From positions 1 to 44,068 of the forward strand of contig CANFRP010000010.1 in assembly GCA_947449535.1 (NCBI GenBank): a stretch of DNA of 44,068 bases, given 5' to 3'. The notes below the pieces were generated by a model. That model saw only the letters and a program-made list of their open reading frames with translations. It searched no databases and was not told the DNA's origin. Shown here piece by piece: positions 8,297 through 16,795 of the stretch. The DNA comes from Actinomycetota bacterium (GTDB lineage Bacteria; Actinomycetota; Actinomycetes; Nanopelagicales; Nanopelagicaceae). The position numbers were made by a program, and so were the translations under genes. Position 1 is the first letter of the stretch, and the number at the start of each line of letters is the position of its first letter.

Positions 8297-9591
8297 GCGT
8301 TAGCCCATTCTTTTCCGGTGGGATAAGTAAAGTCTTTAACGCTCTGCTCATACATCTCTGCGCCCGCACCTGGTAACAGTGGTGGCATGTAACGAGCGCG
8401 TTGAATATTTGTTGGGACCACAAAGTGTTCGTGCAAGTGATCAACGAATTCGACTACGCGATCTGGATTCTCGCCACCCACTGCAACAAAGTCGAACATT
8501 GCAAGGTGTTGAACCATTTCGCAGAGTCCTACGCCACCTGCGTGTGGGCAAACCGGGATACCGCTCTTTGCTGCCATCAAAAGCATTGCAATATTTTCAT
8601 TAACGCCAGCTACCCGAGTTGCATCGATCTGCAAGAAGGAGAGTGCTTTGGTCTGGAGCATTTGCTTAAAAATGATTCGGTTAGCTGCATGCTCGCCTGT
8701 AGCAACGCGAACTGGTGCGATGCCTTTCGCGATTGCAGCATGGCCAACTACATCATCTGGATTTGTTGGCTCTTCAATCCAATGCAGATTGACATCTCCC
8801 AATGAATTAATCCAATGAATGGCTTCGTTGACATCCCAAACTTGGTTGGCATCAATGGCCAGGCGTACATCTGGACCAATCGCTTCGCGCGCTAATTTCA
8901 GGCGACGCTTATCATCTTCCAGCGAAACTCCGCACTTGAGTTTGATTAAAGTAAATCCATCCGCGACCGCTTCTTTTGCTAGTCGCACCATCTTCTCATC
9001 GGTATAGCCAAGCCATCCAGGAGTAGTGGTGTAAGCGGGAAGTCCATTTGCCAATAGAGCTGCTTCATTCTTCGCTTTATTTGCCGATGCTTCCTTAAGA
9101 AGTGCGAGCGCCTCATCTTTGGTGATGAGATCGGTGATGTAACGGAAATCAACTAGATCAACAATCTCTTCTGGCGAAAGATCAGCGAGGAATTTCCACA
9201 ATGGCTTTCCAGCATTTTTGGAGACAAGATCCCAAGCGGCATTAAGGACGGCGCCGGCCGCCATGTGAGTGACGCCCTTTTCTGGCCCGAGCCAACGCAT
9301 CTGAGAATCCCGGACTAGCGAGCGAGCAAAATCGCCCATCGTCTTGGCCAGATCATCGACATCCCGGCCAACGGCATAACCAGCGAGTAATTCGATCGCA
9401 TCGCACTGCAGGTCGTTGCCGCGGCCGATGGTGAAAACCAATCCATGGCCAGAGAGTTTGGGATCATCGGTCTCTAGTACTAAATAAGCAGCTGAATAAT
9501 CGGGATCTTGGTTCATAGCGTCAGAACCGTCGAGACCGCGCGAGGTCGGGAATCTGACATCTACTGTTTTAAAGCCAGTTACCTTTGCCAT
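8293..9591 (-). CDS. L-fuconate dehydratase (enolase superfamily)
   Basis: A 432-residue protein with the layout and length of L-fuconate dehydratases: N-terminal segment with [16 protein letters not shown], capping domain, then barrel. Catalytic positions visible are K217/K219 (IKLKCG), D247 (AIDANQ), E273 (WIEEP), E300 (ATGEH) and H350 ([11 protein letters not shown]). The family dehydrates L-fuconate to 2-keto-3-deoxy-L-fuconate; characterised members also accept D-arabinonate and related acids with the same C2-C4 configuration. An SD (AGAGGAG) precedes the ATG by about 6 nt. It heads the minus operon divergent from the aldo/keto reductase gene, with a shared operator-like palindrome in the 70-bp gap. 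Confidence 0.9.
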   Translation of the reverse strand: MAKVTGFKTVDVRFPTSRGLDGSDAMNQDPDYSAAYLVLETDDPKLSGHGLVFTIGRGNDLQCDAIELLAGYAVGRDVDDLAKTMGDFARSLVRDSQMRWLGPEKGVTHMAAGAVLNAAWDLVSKNAGKPLWKFLADLSPEEIVDLVDFRYITDLITKDEALALLKEASANKAKNEAALLANGLPAYTTTPGWLGYTDEKMVRLAKEAVADGFTLIKLKCGVSLEDDKRRLKLAREAIGPDVRLAIDANQVWDVNEAIHWINSLGDVNLHWIEEPTNPDDVVGHAAIAKGIAPVRVATGEHAANRIIFKQMLQTKALSFLQIDATRVAGVNENIAMLLMAAKSGIPVCPHAGGVGLCEMVQHLAMFDFVAVGGENPDRVVEFVDHLHEHFVVPTNIQRARYMPPLLPGAGAEMYEQSVKDFTYPTGKEWANA

Positions 9592-9640
9592 TACCGCTCC
9601 TCTACTAATTAAATCGCCGAAGCCCTATCGGTCTGGATCG

Positions 9641-9656
9641 AGATCCTATACGATCT
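9641..9656. promoter_or_regulatory. Putative GntR operator site 3 in the divergent promoter
   Basis: AGATCCTATACGATCT is palindromic except at one pair. It shares AGATCCTATA with the two sites upstream of the binding-protein gene. It covers a plausible -10 for each direction: TACGAT (9649-9654), 7 nt before the plus-strand ATG at 9662, and TATAGG/TAGGAT on the minus strand. Repression of both operons from one site is the simple reading (inference). Confidence 0.55.
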
Positions 9657-9661
9657 GGCGC

Positions 9662-10639
9662 ATGATCCGGCACAATACCAAAGTAAATATTGCAGGTACA
9701 GACCTCCAAGTAACAAAGTTGGGATTGGGTACTGCGCCCCTGGGTGGACTCTTCACCTCCGTTCTCGATACCGATAGTGATGAGCTGATTAATTCTGCCT
9801 TCGATAATGAAATTAATTTTTTCGATACTGCGCCGCAATATGGTCATGGCACCGCAGAAATTCGGCTCGGTCGCATTCTCAAAAATATTGGTAAGCCATA
9901 TGTATTAGAGACAAAAGTAGGGCGAGTGCTCAATGCCACTGAAGCGGCTGATAAAGCGTGGTTCGCTGATGCCAACCCTCACCTTGAGCCGATCTTTGAT
10001 TTCAGCGCCGAAGGTGTGAAACGCTCGATTGAAGAGAGTCTTGCGCGACTTGGCGTTGACCATATCGATCTGGCGCTCTTGCATGACGCAGAAGATCATC
10101 TCGATACTGCAATCCGCGAGGGTTACCCAGTGCTCGATGATTATCGCCGCCAGGGAATTATTAAGGGCGTGGGCATGGGGCTCAACCTGTGTGCACCTTC
10201 AGTTCGCATTATGAAAGAGTGTGATCTCAATGTTGCGCTAATCGCTGGTCGCTACACGCTCCTTGATCAAGAAGCGCAAGATGAACTTTTCCCACTGGCA
10301 ATGAAGAAGAACGTGTCAATTCTTGCAGCTGGTGTTTATAACTCAGGAGTACTCGCCAATCCCAACCCGGGAGCTACCTATAACTATTTGCCTGCCAGTG
10401 AAGAGATTATTAATCGTGCGCGGGCAATCGGTGAATTCCTTAAAGCGCGCAATGTTTCCCTCACTGCGGCTGCCCTTCAATTCCCATTGCGCCATCCAGC
10501 AGTCACGGTTGTGTTAACTGGATCGCGAAGCAAAGCTGAGTTGGAATCAAATATTGAAGATTTCAATACTGATCTACCCGCCAATATCTGGAGTGAGCTC
10601 GAAGCATCTGGTCTCATTCAACCGCTGAAAGTTTCGTAA
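9662..10639 (+). CDS. Aldo/keto reductase, probable L-fucose / D-arabinose 1-dehydrogenase
   Basis: A 325-residue aldo/keto reductase with the usual tetrad: D55 and Y60 (FFDTAPQYGHG), K85 (ETKVGR) and H141 (ALLHDAED). The protein resembles the pyridoxal dehydrogenase / D-threo-aldose 1-dehydrogenase / L-fucose dehydrogenase branch, which oxidises sugars with the L-fucose, L-galactose or D-arabinose configuration to the 1,5- or 1,4-lactone. It is first in a plus-strand operon with mutarotase and lactonase genes, the right company for a sugar 1-dehydrogenase. The ATG is 7 nt after a TACGAT -10-like box and has no SD, so the mRNA may be leaderless. Confidence 0.87.
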   Translation: MIRHNTKVNIAGTDLQVTKLGLGTAPLGGLFTSVLDTDSDELINSAFDNEINFFDTAPQYGHGTAEIRLGRILKNIGKPYVLETKVGRVLNATEAADKAWFADANPHLEPIFDFSAEGVKRSIEESLARLGVDHIDLALLHDAEDHLDTAIREGYPVLDDYRRQGIIKGVGMGLNLCAPSVRIMKECDLNVALIAGRYTLLDQEAQDELFPLAMKKNVSILAAGVYNSGVLANPNPGATYNYLPASEEIINRARAIGEFLKARNVSLTAAALQFPLRHPAVTVVLTGSRSKAELESNIEDFNTDLPANIWSELEASGLIQPLKVS

Positions 10640-10640
10640 T

Positions 10641-10970
10641 ATGAGCGTCAAAAGAATTTGCTCGCTCATCAATGTCAAGCCAGATCAAATTGCAGAATAC
10701 GAACGCATTCACGCTGATGTGTGGCCAGATGTATTGGCTTGTTTGAAGCGTGCCCATGTTTCGAACTATTCGATTTATCGTTACGGGGATCTCTTAGTTT
10801 CTTATATGGAATACAACGGCAGTGACTATGAAGCAGATATGGCTTCTATTGCTGCCGATCCACGTACGCAAGAATGGTGGGAAGTCACCGCTCCGATGCA
10901 ATCTCCAATGCCAGACAAACTTGAGGGCGAATGGTGGCACACCATCCCTGAAGTTTTCCATCTCGACTGA
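10641..10970 (+). CDS. Sugar mutarotase, RhaM family (probably acting on L-fucose)
   Basis: A 109-residue dimeric alpha/beta-barrel-type protein of the L-rhamnose mutarotase family: ISVKRICSLINVKPDQ-like start, EYERIHADVWPDVLACL with the family's central His (H24), and a C-terminal WWEVTAPMQ and EGEWWHTIPEVFHLD. It interconverts anomers of a 6-deoxyhexose. No rhamnose isomerase, kinase or aldolase gene is present, while fuconate genes are, so L-fucose is the more likely substrate. The gene starts 1 nt after the previous stop, which indicates tight coupling to the sugar dehydrogenase that needs one anomer. Confidence 0.87.
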   Translation: MSVKRICSLINVKPDQIAEYERIHADVWPDVLACLKRAHVSNYSIYRYGDLLVSYMEYNGSDYEADMASIAADPRTQEWWEVTAPMQSPMPDKLEGEWWHTIPEVFHLD

Positions 10971-10979
10971 TAGATCGGA

Positions 10980-11843
10980 TTGCAGATGAAAATCGCGGTA
11001 TTAAGTAATGCACAACATTCCCATCAATTGACAATTCATAATGGTGAAACTTTTTCATCAGTGATATCGATTCCCACTATGACTGATGCATTTCACATGA
11101 CACTTGCTGATTTTAGAAAGGCGGTTGAAAATAATTCGGGCGCCCAGGTTGAAGGAACTTTAGTTGCACCAATTGCCCCTGAAATCGAATTGTGGGGCGC
11201 TGGAGTTACCTACCTGCGATCACGCGATGCACGTAAAGAAGAGAGTGGCGTGCCTGATGTTTATCAGCGCGTCTATGAAGCAGATCGCCCCGAGCTTTTC
11301 TATAAGGGAAATTCCAAGCGCACTCGTGGGACAAAGGCGAATATTGGTATTCGTTATGACTCTCATGCTTCGGTCCCAGAACCTGAAGTTGCAATCTTTA
11401 TTAATCGTCACAAAGAAATTATTGGCTATTCAATTTGTAACGATGTAACTGCGCGAAGTATTGAAGGCGAAAATCCGCTCTATCTATCGCAAGCAAAGAT
11501 GTATGTCGGATCAACCGCCCTAGGCCCAGAAATGTCTCCATCATGGTTGGTTCCAACTCCGGCCGAGATGACGATAGATGCGACCATTATTCGAGCCGGA
11601 AAATCAATCTGGAGCGCCTCCACTTCTCTGGCGGCCCTTAATCGCACACTCTCTGATCTCGTCGATTACTTATTTCGCTGTCAGAATTTTCCAGACGGTG
11701 TGATTCTTTCGACCGGAACTGGCATTGTTCCTCCCATGGATATCGCTCTCGCCGAGGGAGATGTCGTGGAAATTACAGTGGCTGGAATTGGAACACTTTC
11801 TAATCCGGTCGTCGTTATTCCAGAATCGCCCGTAGGTTTCTGA
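10980..11843 (+). CDS. FAH-superfamily protein, probable 2-keto-3-deoxy-pentonate dehydratase (KdaD/XylX type)
   Basis: A 287-residue fumarylacetoacetate-hydrolase-superfamily protein. EPEVAIFIN carries the E-x-E metal-site pattern and ICNDVTARSIEGENPLYLSQ closely resembles the motif of 2-keto-3-deoxy-D-arabinonate/xylonate dehydratases of the oxidative pentose route. Those enzymes convert the 2-keto-3-deoxy-pentonate to 2-oxoglutarate semialdehyde. The 2-oxoglutarate-semialdehyde dehydrogenase gene at 15347-16795 in the same operon supports this. The second ATG (codon 3, MKIAVLSNA) is also possible as the start. The other FAH gene at 16796-17650 belongs to a different branch, so the two should not be merged as duplicates. 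Confidence 0.82.
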   Translation: MQMKIAVLSNAQHSHQLTIHNGETFSSVISIPTMTDAFHMTLADFRKAVENNSGAQVEGTLVAPIAPEIELWGAGVTYLRSRDARKEESGVPDVYQRVYEADRPELFYKGNSKRTRGTKANIGIRYDSHASVPEPEVAIFINRHKEIIGYSICNDVTARSIEGENPLYLSQAKMYVGSTALGPEMSPSWLVPTPAEMTIDATIIRAGKSIWSASTSLAALNRTLSDLVDYLFRCQNFPDGVILSTGTGIVPPMDIALAEGDVVEITVAGIGTLSNPVVVIPESPVGF

Positions 11844-11853
11844 GGAGAGATTA

Positions 11854-12762
11854 ATGTCGAAGATCGTTGCGTGGACCCAGTGGTCAGATCTCCCTGCTAT
11901 TGATGGCGTTGATCTTCGCAATCCCACAAATTTCCCACTAGAGAGTAGTGATCTCTCGCAAATCGAATTTTATGTACCTACTTATATGTCAGGTAAAAAG
12001 GGTTTGGATTTTGTGCCAGCAATGCCCAATCTCAAATATCTCCAGATGCCAAATGCTGGCTATGACGATGCGATGGCATATGTGCGCCCTGGTATGACAA
12101 TGTGTAATGCCACCGGCGTACACGATGATTCGACTGCTGAATTAGCAGTGGGATTGGCACTCGCTTCCCGCCGCGGCTTCGCTGAATTCGCCAAAGATCA
12201 GGCGAGCGCCACCTGGAACCATCGTCGCTTTGCCTCCTTTAGCGATAGCAAGATAGGCGTAATTGGTTTTGGGTCGATTGGCCAGACCGTTGCTAAGAAC
12301 CTCGCTGGATTCGCAGTGGAGGTAGTTCCTTTTTCAAAATCCGGTCGCGATGGATCCCACAAGATTGATCAACTAGATCAGCATCTTCCGACATTAGATA
12401 TCGTCATTTTGATTTTGCCACTTAATGCCGAGAGCAAGCATATGTTTGACGCTCGTCGCTTAGCGCTCATGAAAGATGGCGCACTGATCGTGAATGTTGC
12501 GCGCGGACCCATCATTGATACCGATGCGCTAGTTGCCGAATTAAATAGCGGACGACTAAACGCTGCACTTGATGTCACTGATCCAGAACCACTTCCGAGT
12601 GATCATCCACTCTGGAATGCGAAGAATCTCTTGCTCTTGCCTCACGTTGGCGGGGATAGCACTGCATTTGAATCGCGCGGTCGCAAGCTGGTCACAGCGC
12701 AGCTTCATTTATTAATTTCTGGAAAATCTCTAAATAACATCATTGTCGATGGAACAAAGTAG
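11854..12762 (+). CDS. D-isomer-specific 2-hydroxyacid dehydrogenase family protein
   Basis: A 302-residue protein with the NAD(P)-binding motif GVIGFGSIGQ (residues 135-144), catalytic Arg R217 (NVARGPI), Glu E245 (TDPEPLP) and His H264 (LLPHVGG), all expected for D-2-hydroxyacid dehydrogenases. Members reduce 2-ketoacids such as pyruvate, glyoxylate or hydroxypyruvate, or act on sugar acids. No step of the fucose or Weimberg routes needs it by standard schemes, so its role here is unknown; reduction of a 2-keto acid intermediate or of glyoxylate are options. It starts 10 bp after the previous stop with GAGGAGA as SD. Confidence 0.85.
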   Translation: MSKIVAWTQWSDLPAIDGVDLRNPTNFPLESSDLSQIEFYVPTYMSGKKGLDFVPAMPNLKYLQMPNAGYDDAMAYVRPGMTMCNATGVHDDSTAELAVGLALASRRGFAEFAKDQASATWNHRRFASFSDSKIGVIGFGSIGQTVAKNLAGFAVEVVPFSKSGRDGSHKIDQLDQHLPTLDIVILILPLNAESKHMFDARRLALMKDGALIVNVARGPIIDTDALVAELNSGRLNAALDVTDPEPLPSDHPLWNAKNLLLLPHVGGDSTAFESRGRKLVTAQLHLLISGKSLNNIIVDGTK

Positions 12763-12771
12763 GGAGCAATC

Positions 12772-13626
12772 ATGAGAATCGATTCACATCACCACGTCTG
12801 GGATCTCTCGGTACGTCCACAAGATTGGATGGTCGGTGAGGGACTCGATGCGGTTAAGCGAAACTTCAGTATGGATGATTTTCGAGCTAACTCTGCCGGT
12901 ACTGGAATTGAGAAAACCGTCATCGTCCAGACTGTTATGAAATATGTCGAAACTCCAGAATTCTTAGAGCTCGCCACAAAGGATGATTACATTGCAGGAG
13001 TTGTGGGATGGCTTGATATCGGCGCAGCGGATGCGATCTCACATCTCGAGGAATATGAAACTTTGCCGGGACACGAATATTTAGTTGCAATTCGGGAAGT
13101 TGCGCACGATTTACCCGATGATAATTTCTTAGCGCGCCCTCAAGTAATTGCGAATGTACGCGGGCTTGGAAAGCGTGGCTATGCCTATGACTTACTTACT
13201 AAGACTCCTCATATGCGCGCTGCTATTGAATTAGTTAAAGCAGCACCTGATACCCAATTTGTCATCGACCATATCTCTAAGCCCCGTATTGCAGAAGGCG
13301 TAATGGAGCCATGGGCCGAGATGATTAAGGAATTGGCTGCATTCCCAAATACGGTCTGCAAAGTTTCAGGACTCACGGTAGAGGCCAAGTGGGATAGCTG
13401 GAAAACCAGTGATTTCCGCCCCTATACCGATATTTTGCTCGAGCACTTTGGTCCATCGCGATTAATGTTTGGTAGCGATTGGCCAGTCTCGCTGCTCGCA
13501 TCTACTTATCAAGAGGTAGTCACACTCGCCGAGGAGTTAACAGCTTCACTCTCGGAATCTGAGAAGAATGATTTTTGGAGCGGAACCGCAATTCGCGCTT
13601 ATGGATTAGATCTAGGAGCAAAGTAA
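12772..13626 (+). CDS. Amidohydrolase-family lactonase, probable L-fuconolactonase
   Basis: A 284-residue amidohydrolase of the COG3618 lactonase group. It opens with MRIDSHHHVWD (metal-binding H-x-H) and continues with FVIDHISKPRI, NTVCKVSGL and RLMFGSDWPVS, where the Asp is the conserved metal/base residue of the fold. The group hydrolyses sugar lactones such as L-fucono-1,5-lactone and L-rhamnono-lactone. Placed between the sugar dehydrogenase and dehydratase genes, it fits the lactone-opening step, and D-arabinono-lactone could be a second substrate. SD GGGAG lies about 7 nt before the ATG; the next gene starts immediately after the stop. Confidence 0.88.
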   Translation: MRIDSHHHVWDLSVRPQDWMVGEGLDAVKRNFSMDDFRANSAGTGIEKTVIVQTVMKYVETPEFLELATKDDYIAGVVGWLDIGAADAISHLEEYETLPGHEYLVAIREVAHDLPDDNFLARPQVIANVRGLGKRGYAYDLLTKTPHMRAAIELVKAAPDTQFVIDHISKPRIAEGVMEPWAEMIKELAAFPNTVCKVSGLTVEAKWDSWKTSDFRPYTDILLEHFGPSRLMFGSDWPVSLLASTYQEVVTLAEELTASLSESEKNDFWSGTAIRAYGLDLGAK

Positions 13627-15336
13627 ATGAGAAGCGCAGCCTGGTACGGTGGAAATGATCGAGATGCATATCTCCATCGGGCATGGATGCGCCGCGGAAA
13701 TCCCGATACCGCTTTTGAAGGTAAGCAACCTCAAATTGCGATTATCAATACTGCATCGGATTTATCTCCCTGCAATGCCCACCTCAATGAGGTCGCGCAA
13801 TTTGTGAAAGATGGAATTTGGGCGGCTGGTGGCGTTCCTTATAACTTACCGATGATCTCTCCGGGTGAGACCAATGTTCGCCCTACTGCGATGTTGTATC
13901 GCAATATTGCGGCGATGGCCACCGAAGAAATGATTCGCGCCAATCCCGTCGATGGCGTTGTTTTACTTGGTGGTTGTGACAAAACAATCCCGGCACTTCT
14001 CATGGGCGCAGCATCAGTAAATCTTCCGGCAATCGCGATTTCTGGCGGGCCAATGCTCAACGGCACATTCCGCGGAAACACTTTGGGGTGCGGCACTGAT
14101 GTCTGGAAATACTCCGAAGATGTACGCGCTGGAAAAATGTCGCAGGAAGATTTCACCGCCTCTGAAAAATCAATGATTCGCTCCAAAGGACATTGCAACA
14201 CCATGGGTACAGCATCCACCATGGCATGTATGGCCGAATCACTCGGAATGACACTTCCTGGATTGGCTGGCACACCTGCAGCTGATAGTCGATTGCTCGA
14301 GATGTCACACCTGACTGGCCGCCGAATTGTTGAAATGGTTTATGAAGATCTCAAGCCATCCGACATTATGACTCGCGGTTCATTCATTAACGCGATCGTG
14401 GCGCTTGCGGGAATTGGTGGATCTACCAATGCGGTTGTGCACTTACTTGCAATTGCGGGTCGCGTCGGAGTCGACCTCACGCTTGATGATTTCGATGAGA
14501 TTGGTTCACATATTCCACTGCTCGTTAATCTCCAACCAGCGGGTAAGCACTTGATGGAAGATCTCTTCCGCGCTGGTGGATTACGCGCAGTATTGAAAGA
14601 ACTTCAAGGAAGCCTTGATCACAAAGCCATCAACGTGACAGGCAAGCCACTTGTTGATTCATTACAAAACGCAGAAATCTTTGATGAAGGCGTTATTTCG
14701 CGCCTTAATACGCCACTTCAAAATGATGCGGGCATTGCGATTCTCTATGGAAATCTCGCACCGCTAGGCGCAGTCATCAAGCCGGCTGCTGCAAGTCCCG
14801 CCCTCCTTAAGCATCGCGGCCCAGCCGTTGTCTTTGAGAGCATCGAAGATTTCCATAAGCGCATCGATGATCCGGATTTGGATGTCACCAAGGATTCAGT
14901 TCTTGTACTTCGCGGATGCGGCCCCAAGGGTTATCCGGGAATGCCAGAAGTTTCTAACATGGCTATTCCAAAAAAATTATTGGAGCAAGGGGTTACTGAT
15001 TTAGTCCGAGTATGTGATGGCCGCATGTCCGGAACTGCTTATGGCACTGTCGTTTTGCATGTTGCACCAGAAGCTGCAGCAGGTGGGCCACTTGGACTTA
15101 TTAAGAATGGTGACATGATCATTCTTGATGTAGAAGCCCGCGAATTATCAATCGATATCTCCGACGACGAGCTCGCTGCTCGCACGCTTCCCGAATCTAC
15201 TCGTAGTGCCTTTGCTGCACCTGCGCGCGGATGGGAACGTCTTTATGTCGATCACGTCCAACAAGCTAATCTCGGCGCTGATTTAGATTTCCTTCTTGGA
15301 AAATCTGGATCTGCCGTTCCCCGCGAATCCCACTAG
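13627..15336 (+). CDS. IlvD/Edd-family sugar-acid dehydratase (arabinonate/xylonate type)
   Basis: A 569-residue [2Fe-2S] dehydratase. The three cluster cysteines are visible as C49 (LSPCNAH), C117 (GGCDKT) and C190 (GHCNTMGTAS), with the same spacing as in characterised L-arabinonate dehydratases. The length and motifs favour the sugar-acid group over IlvD proper. It would convert a pentonate (D-xylonate, L-arabinonate or similar) to the 2-keto-3-deoxy acid for the KdaD/XylX-like enzyme. The ATG immediately follows the lactonase stop. Because an enolase-type dehydratase also exists, this may widen the range of sugar acids used. Amino-acid biosynthetic IlvD is unlikely given the operon. Confidence 0.87.
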   Translation: MRSAAWYGGNDRDAYLHRAWMRRGNPDTAFEGKQPQIAIINTASDLSPCNAHLNEVAQFVKDGIWAAGGVPYNLPMISPGETNVRPTAMLYRNIAAMATEEMIRANPVDGVVLLGGCDKTIPALLMGAASVNLPAIAISGGPMLNGTFRGNTLGCGTDVWKYSEDVRAGKMSQEDFTASEKSMIRSKGHCNTMGTASTMACMAESLGMTLPGLAGTPAADSRLLEMSHLTGRRIVEMVYEDLKPSDIMTRGSFINAIVALAGIGGSTNAVVHLLAIAGRVGVDLTLDDFDEIGSHIPLLVNLQPAGKHLMEDLFRAGGLRAVLKELQGSLDHKAINVTGKPLVDSLQNAEIFDEGVISRLNTPLQNDAGIAILYGNLAPLGAVIKPAAASPALLKHRGPAVVFESIEDFHKRIDDPDLDVTKDSVLVLRGCGPKGYPGMPEVSNMAIPKKLLEQGVTDLVRVCDGRMSGTAYGTVVLHVAPEAAAGGPLGLIKNGDMIILDVEARELSIDISDDELAARTLPESTRSAFAAPARGWERLYVDHVQQANLGADLDFLLGKSGSAVPRESH

Positions 15337-15346
15337 TTAGGTAATC

Positions 15347-16795
15347 ATGAGCGTTCAATCTGTTAACCCACGCACCGGCGAAGCATTCGGTCCAGTATTT
15401 GAAGATAGTTCTCCAACACAAGTCGATGGCGCCGTCGGTGGCGCAGTTGCATCTTTCCCAGCGTGGTCGACTAGTTCGCCTTCCGTACGAGCACTAGCGC
15501 TTAACGCTGTGGCAGATGCCCTCGATGCAAATATTGAATCACTTGTCGAGATTGCAGATCTGGAAACCGGACTTGGTAAGCCACGTTTAACTGGCGAAGT
15601 TGGGCGCACCACATTCCAGATTCGCCAATTTGCAGACGCTATTACTCGTGGCGATTTCATTGCGCCACACGTTGATGCCGCAATAGATGCACCACTTCCG
15701 GCCGGACATCCAGAACTTCTCCGTACCACAGTTGCAATTGGCCCAGTCGTAGTTTTTGGGGCTTCTAATTTTCCTTTCGCATTTAGCGTCTTGGGTGGCG
15801 ATACCGCATCAGCACTTGCTGCTGGTTGTACTGTCGTAGCAAAAGCCCATCCGGCGCATCCCCAAACTTCACAAAAAGTTTTTGAAATTGCATCTGCAAA
15901 ATTGCCACAAGGCGTTCTCTCATTAGTTCATGGCGTAGAAGCTGGAAAATCACTACTACACGATCACCGCATTACTGCAGGAGCCTTCACTGGTTCTCGC
16001 GCAGGTGGCCGTGCACTATTTGATCTCGCCAACAAGCGCGATACTCCCATTCCTTTTTATGGCGAGCTCGGCAGTGTTAATCCCGTTGTGGAATTAAAGG
16101 GTGGCGCGACGGATTCACCTGCATTTGCTACCGCATACTTAGATTCACTTCTCTTGGGTAATGGCCAGTTCTGCACAAATCCATCGATTCTCTTTGCACC
16201 AGATGGTTGCACCATACTTCCAGAAATTAAATCTCAGATTCTCGAGCGCGATGCGAGTGTATTCCTCAGTAAAGCGACGAAGGATTTGCACGATAAGAAT
16301 CGCGCGCACCTTGCGACACTGATCGATGGTGAAGTATTTACTGGTAAGAATTCTTCGACTTCTGGTTTTACATCTGCCCCACAAATCTTTGTTGCACCTA
16401 TCACTTCCGTGAAACCCGAGGCGCTCACTGTCGAAGCCTTTGGCCCGACTGGTTTAGTTCTTACTTTTAACGATGTCGATGAATTGATTGCCACATTGCA
16501 CAAAATGGAGGGCGCGCTCACCTCATCTATCTTTGCTCCCGCTGATGATCCAGACGTTATTCGCGTCAGCAAAGTATTAGCTGGGATGTCTGGCCGAGTT
16601 TCATTTAATGCCTGGCCCACCGGTGTTGCAGTAACTGCCGGCCAGAATCACGGCGGCCCTTACCCTGCATCTACTTCGCCACTTCACACCTCTGTGGGGT
16701 TGTCCGCAATTACTCGCTTCTTGCGTCCAGTGACTTTCCAAAGTTTTCCAAAAGCAATTCAGAGTTCAGTCATCACCAATCAGGAAGGCAAGTAA
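15347..16795 (+). CDS. Aldehyde dehydrogenase, probable 2-oxoglutarate-semialdehyde dehydrogenase
   Basis: A 482-residue aldehyde dehydrogenase. Catalytic residues visible are N141 (GASNFPFAFS), E240 (FYGELGSVNP) and C276 (GNGQFCTNPS). The FPFAFSVLGGDTASALAAG and YGELGSVNPV segments are characteristic of the 2-oxoglutarate-semialdehyde (2,5-dioxovalerate) dehydrogenase group, which completes the Weimberg-type pentose route by forming 2-oxoglutarate. It is directly downstream of the IlvD/Edd dehydratase gene and its stop abuts the next ATG. A lactaldehyde substrate is less likely because the fucose route encoded here yields lactate directly. Confidence 0.9.
   Translation: MSVQSVNPRTGEAFGPVFEDSSPTQVDGAVGGAVASFPAWSTSSPSVRALALNAVADALDANIESLVEIADLETGLGKPRLTGEVGRTTFQIRQFADAITRGDFIAPHVDAAIDAPLPAGHPELLRTTVAIGPVVVFGASNFPFAFSVLGGDTASALAAGCTVVAKAHPAHPQTSQKVFEIASAKLPQGVLSLVHGVEAGKSLLHDHRITAGAFTGSRAGGRALFDLANKRDTPIPFYGELGSVNPVVELKGGATDSPAFATAYLDSLLLGNGQFCTNPSILFAPDGCTILPEIKSQILERDASVFLSKATKDLHDKNRAHLATLIDGEVFTGKNSSTSGFTSAPQIFVAPITSVKPEALTVEAFGPTGLVLTFNDVDELIATLHKMEGALTSSIFAPADDPDVIRVSKVLAGMSGRVSFNAWPTGVAVTAGQNHGGPYPASTSPLHTSVGLSAITRFLRPVTFQSFPKAIQSSVITNQEGK

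Noticed and set aside
10641-10970. L-rhamnose catabolism, suggested by the RhaM-type mutarotase
   Set aside because: No rhamnose isomerase, kinase or aldolase gene is present; the dehydratase and lactonase fit L-fucose better. A rhamnonate side activity is not excluded.
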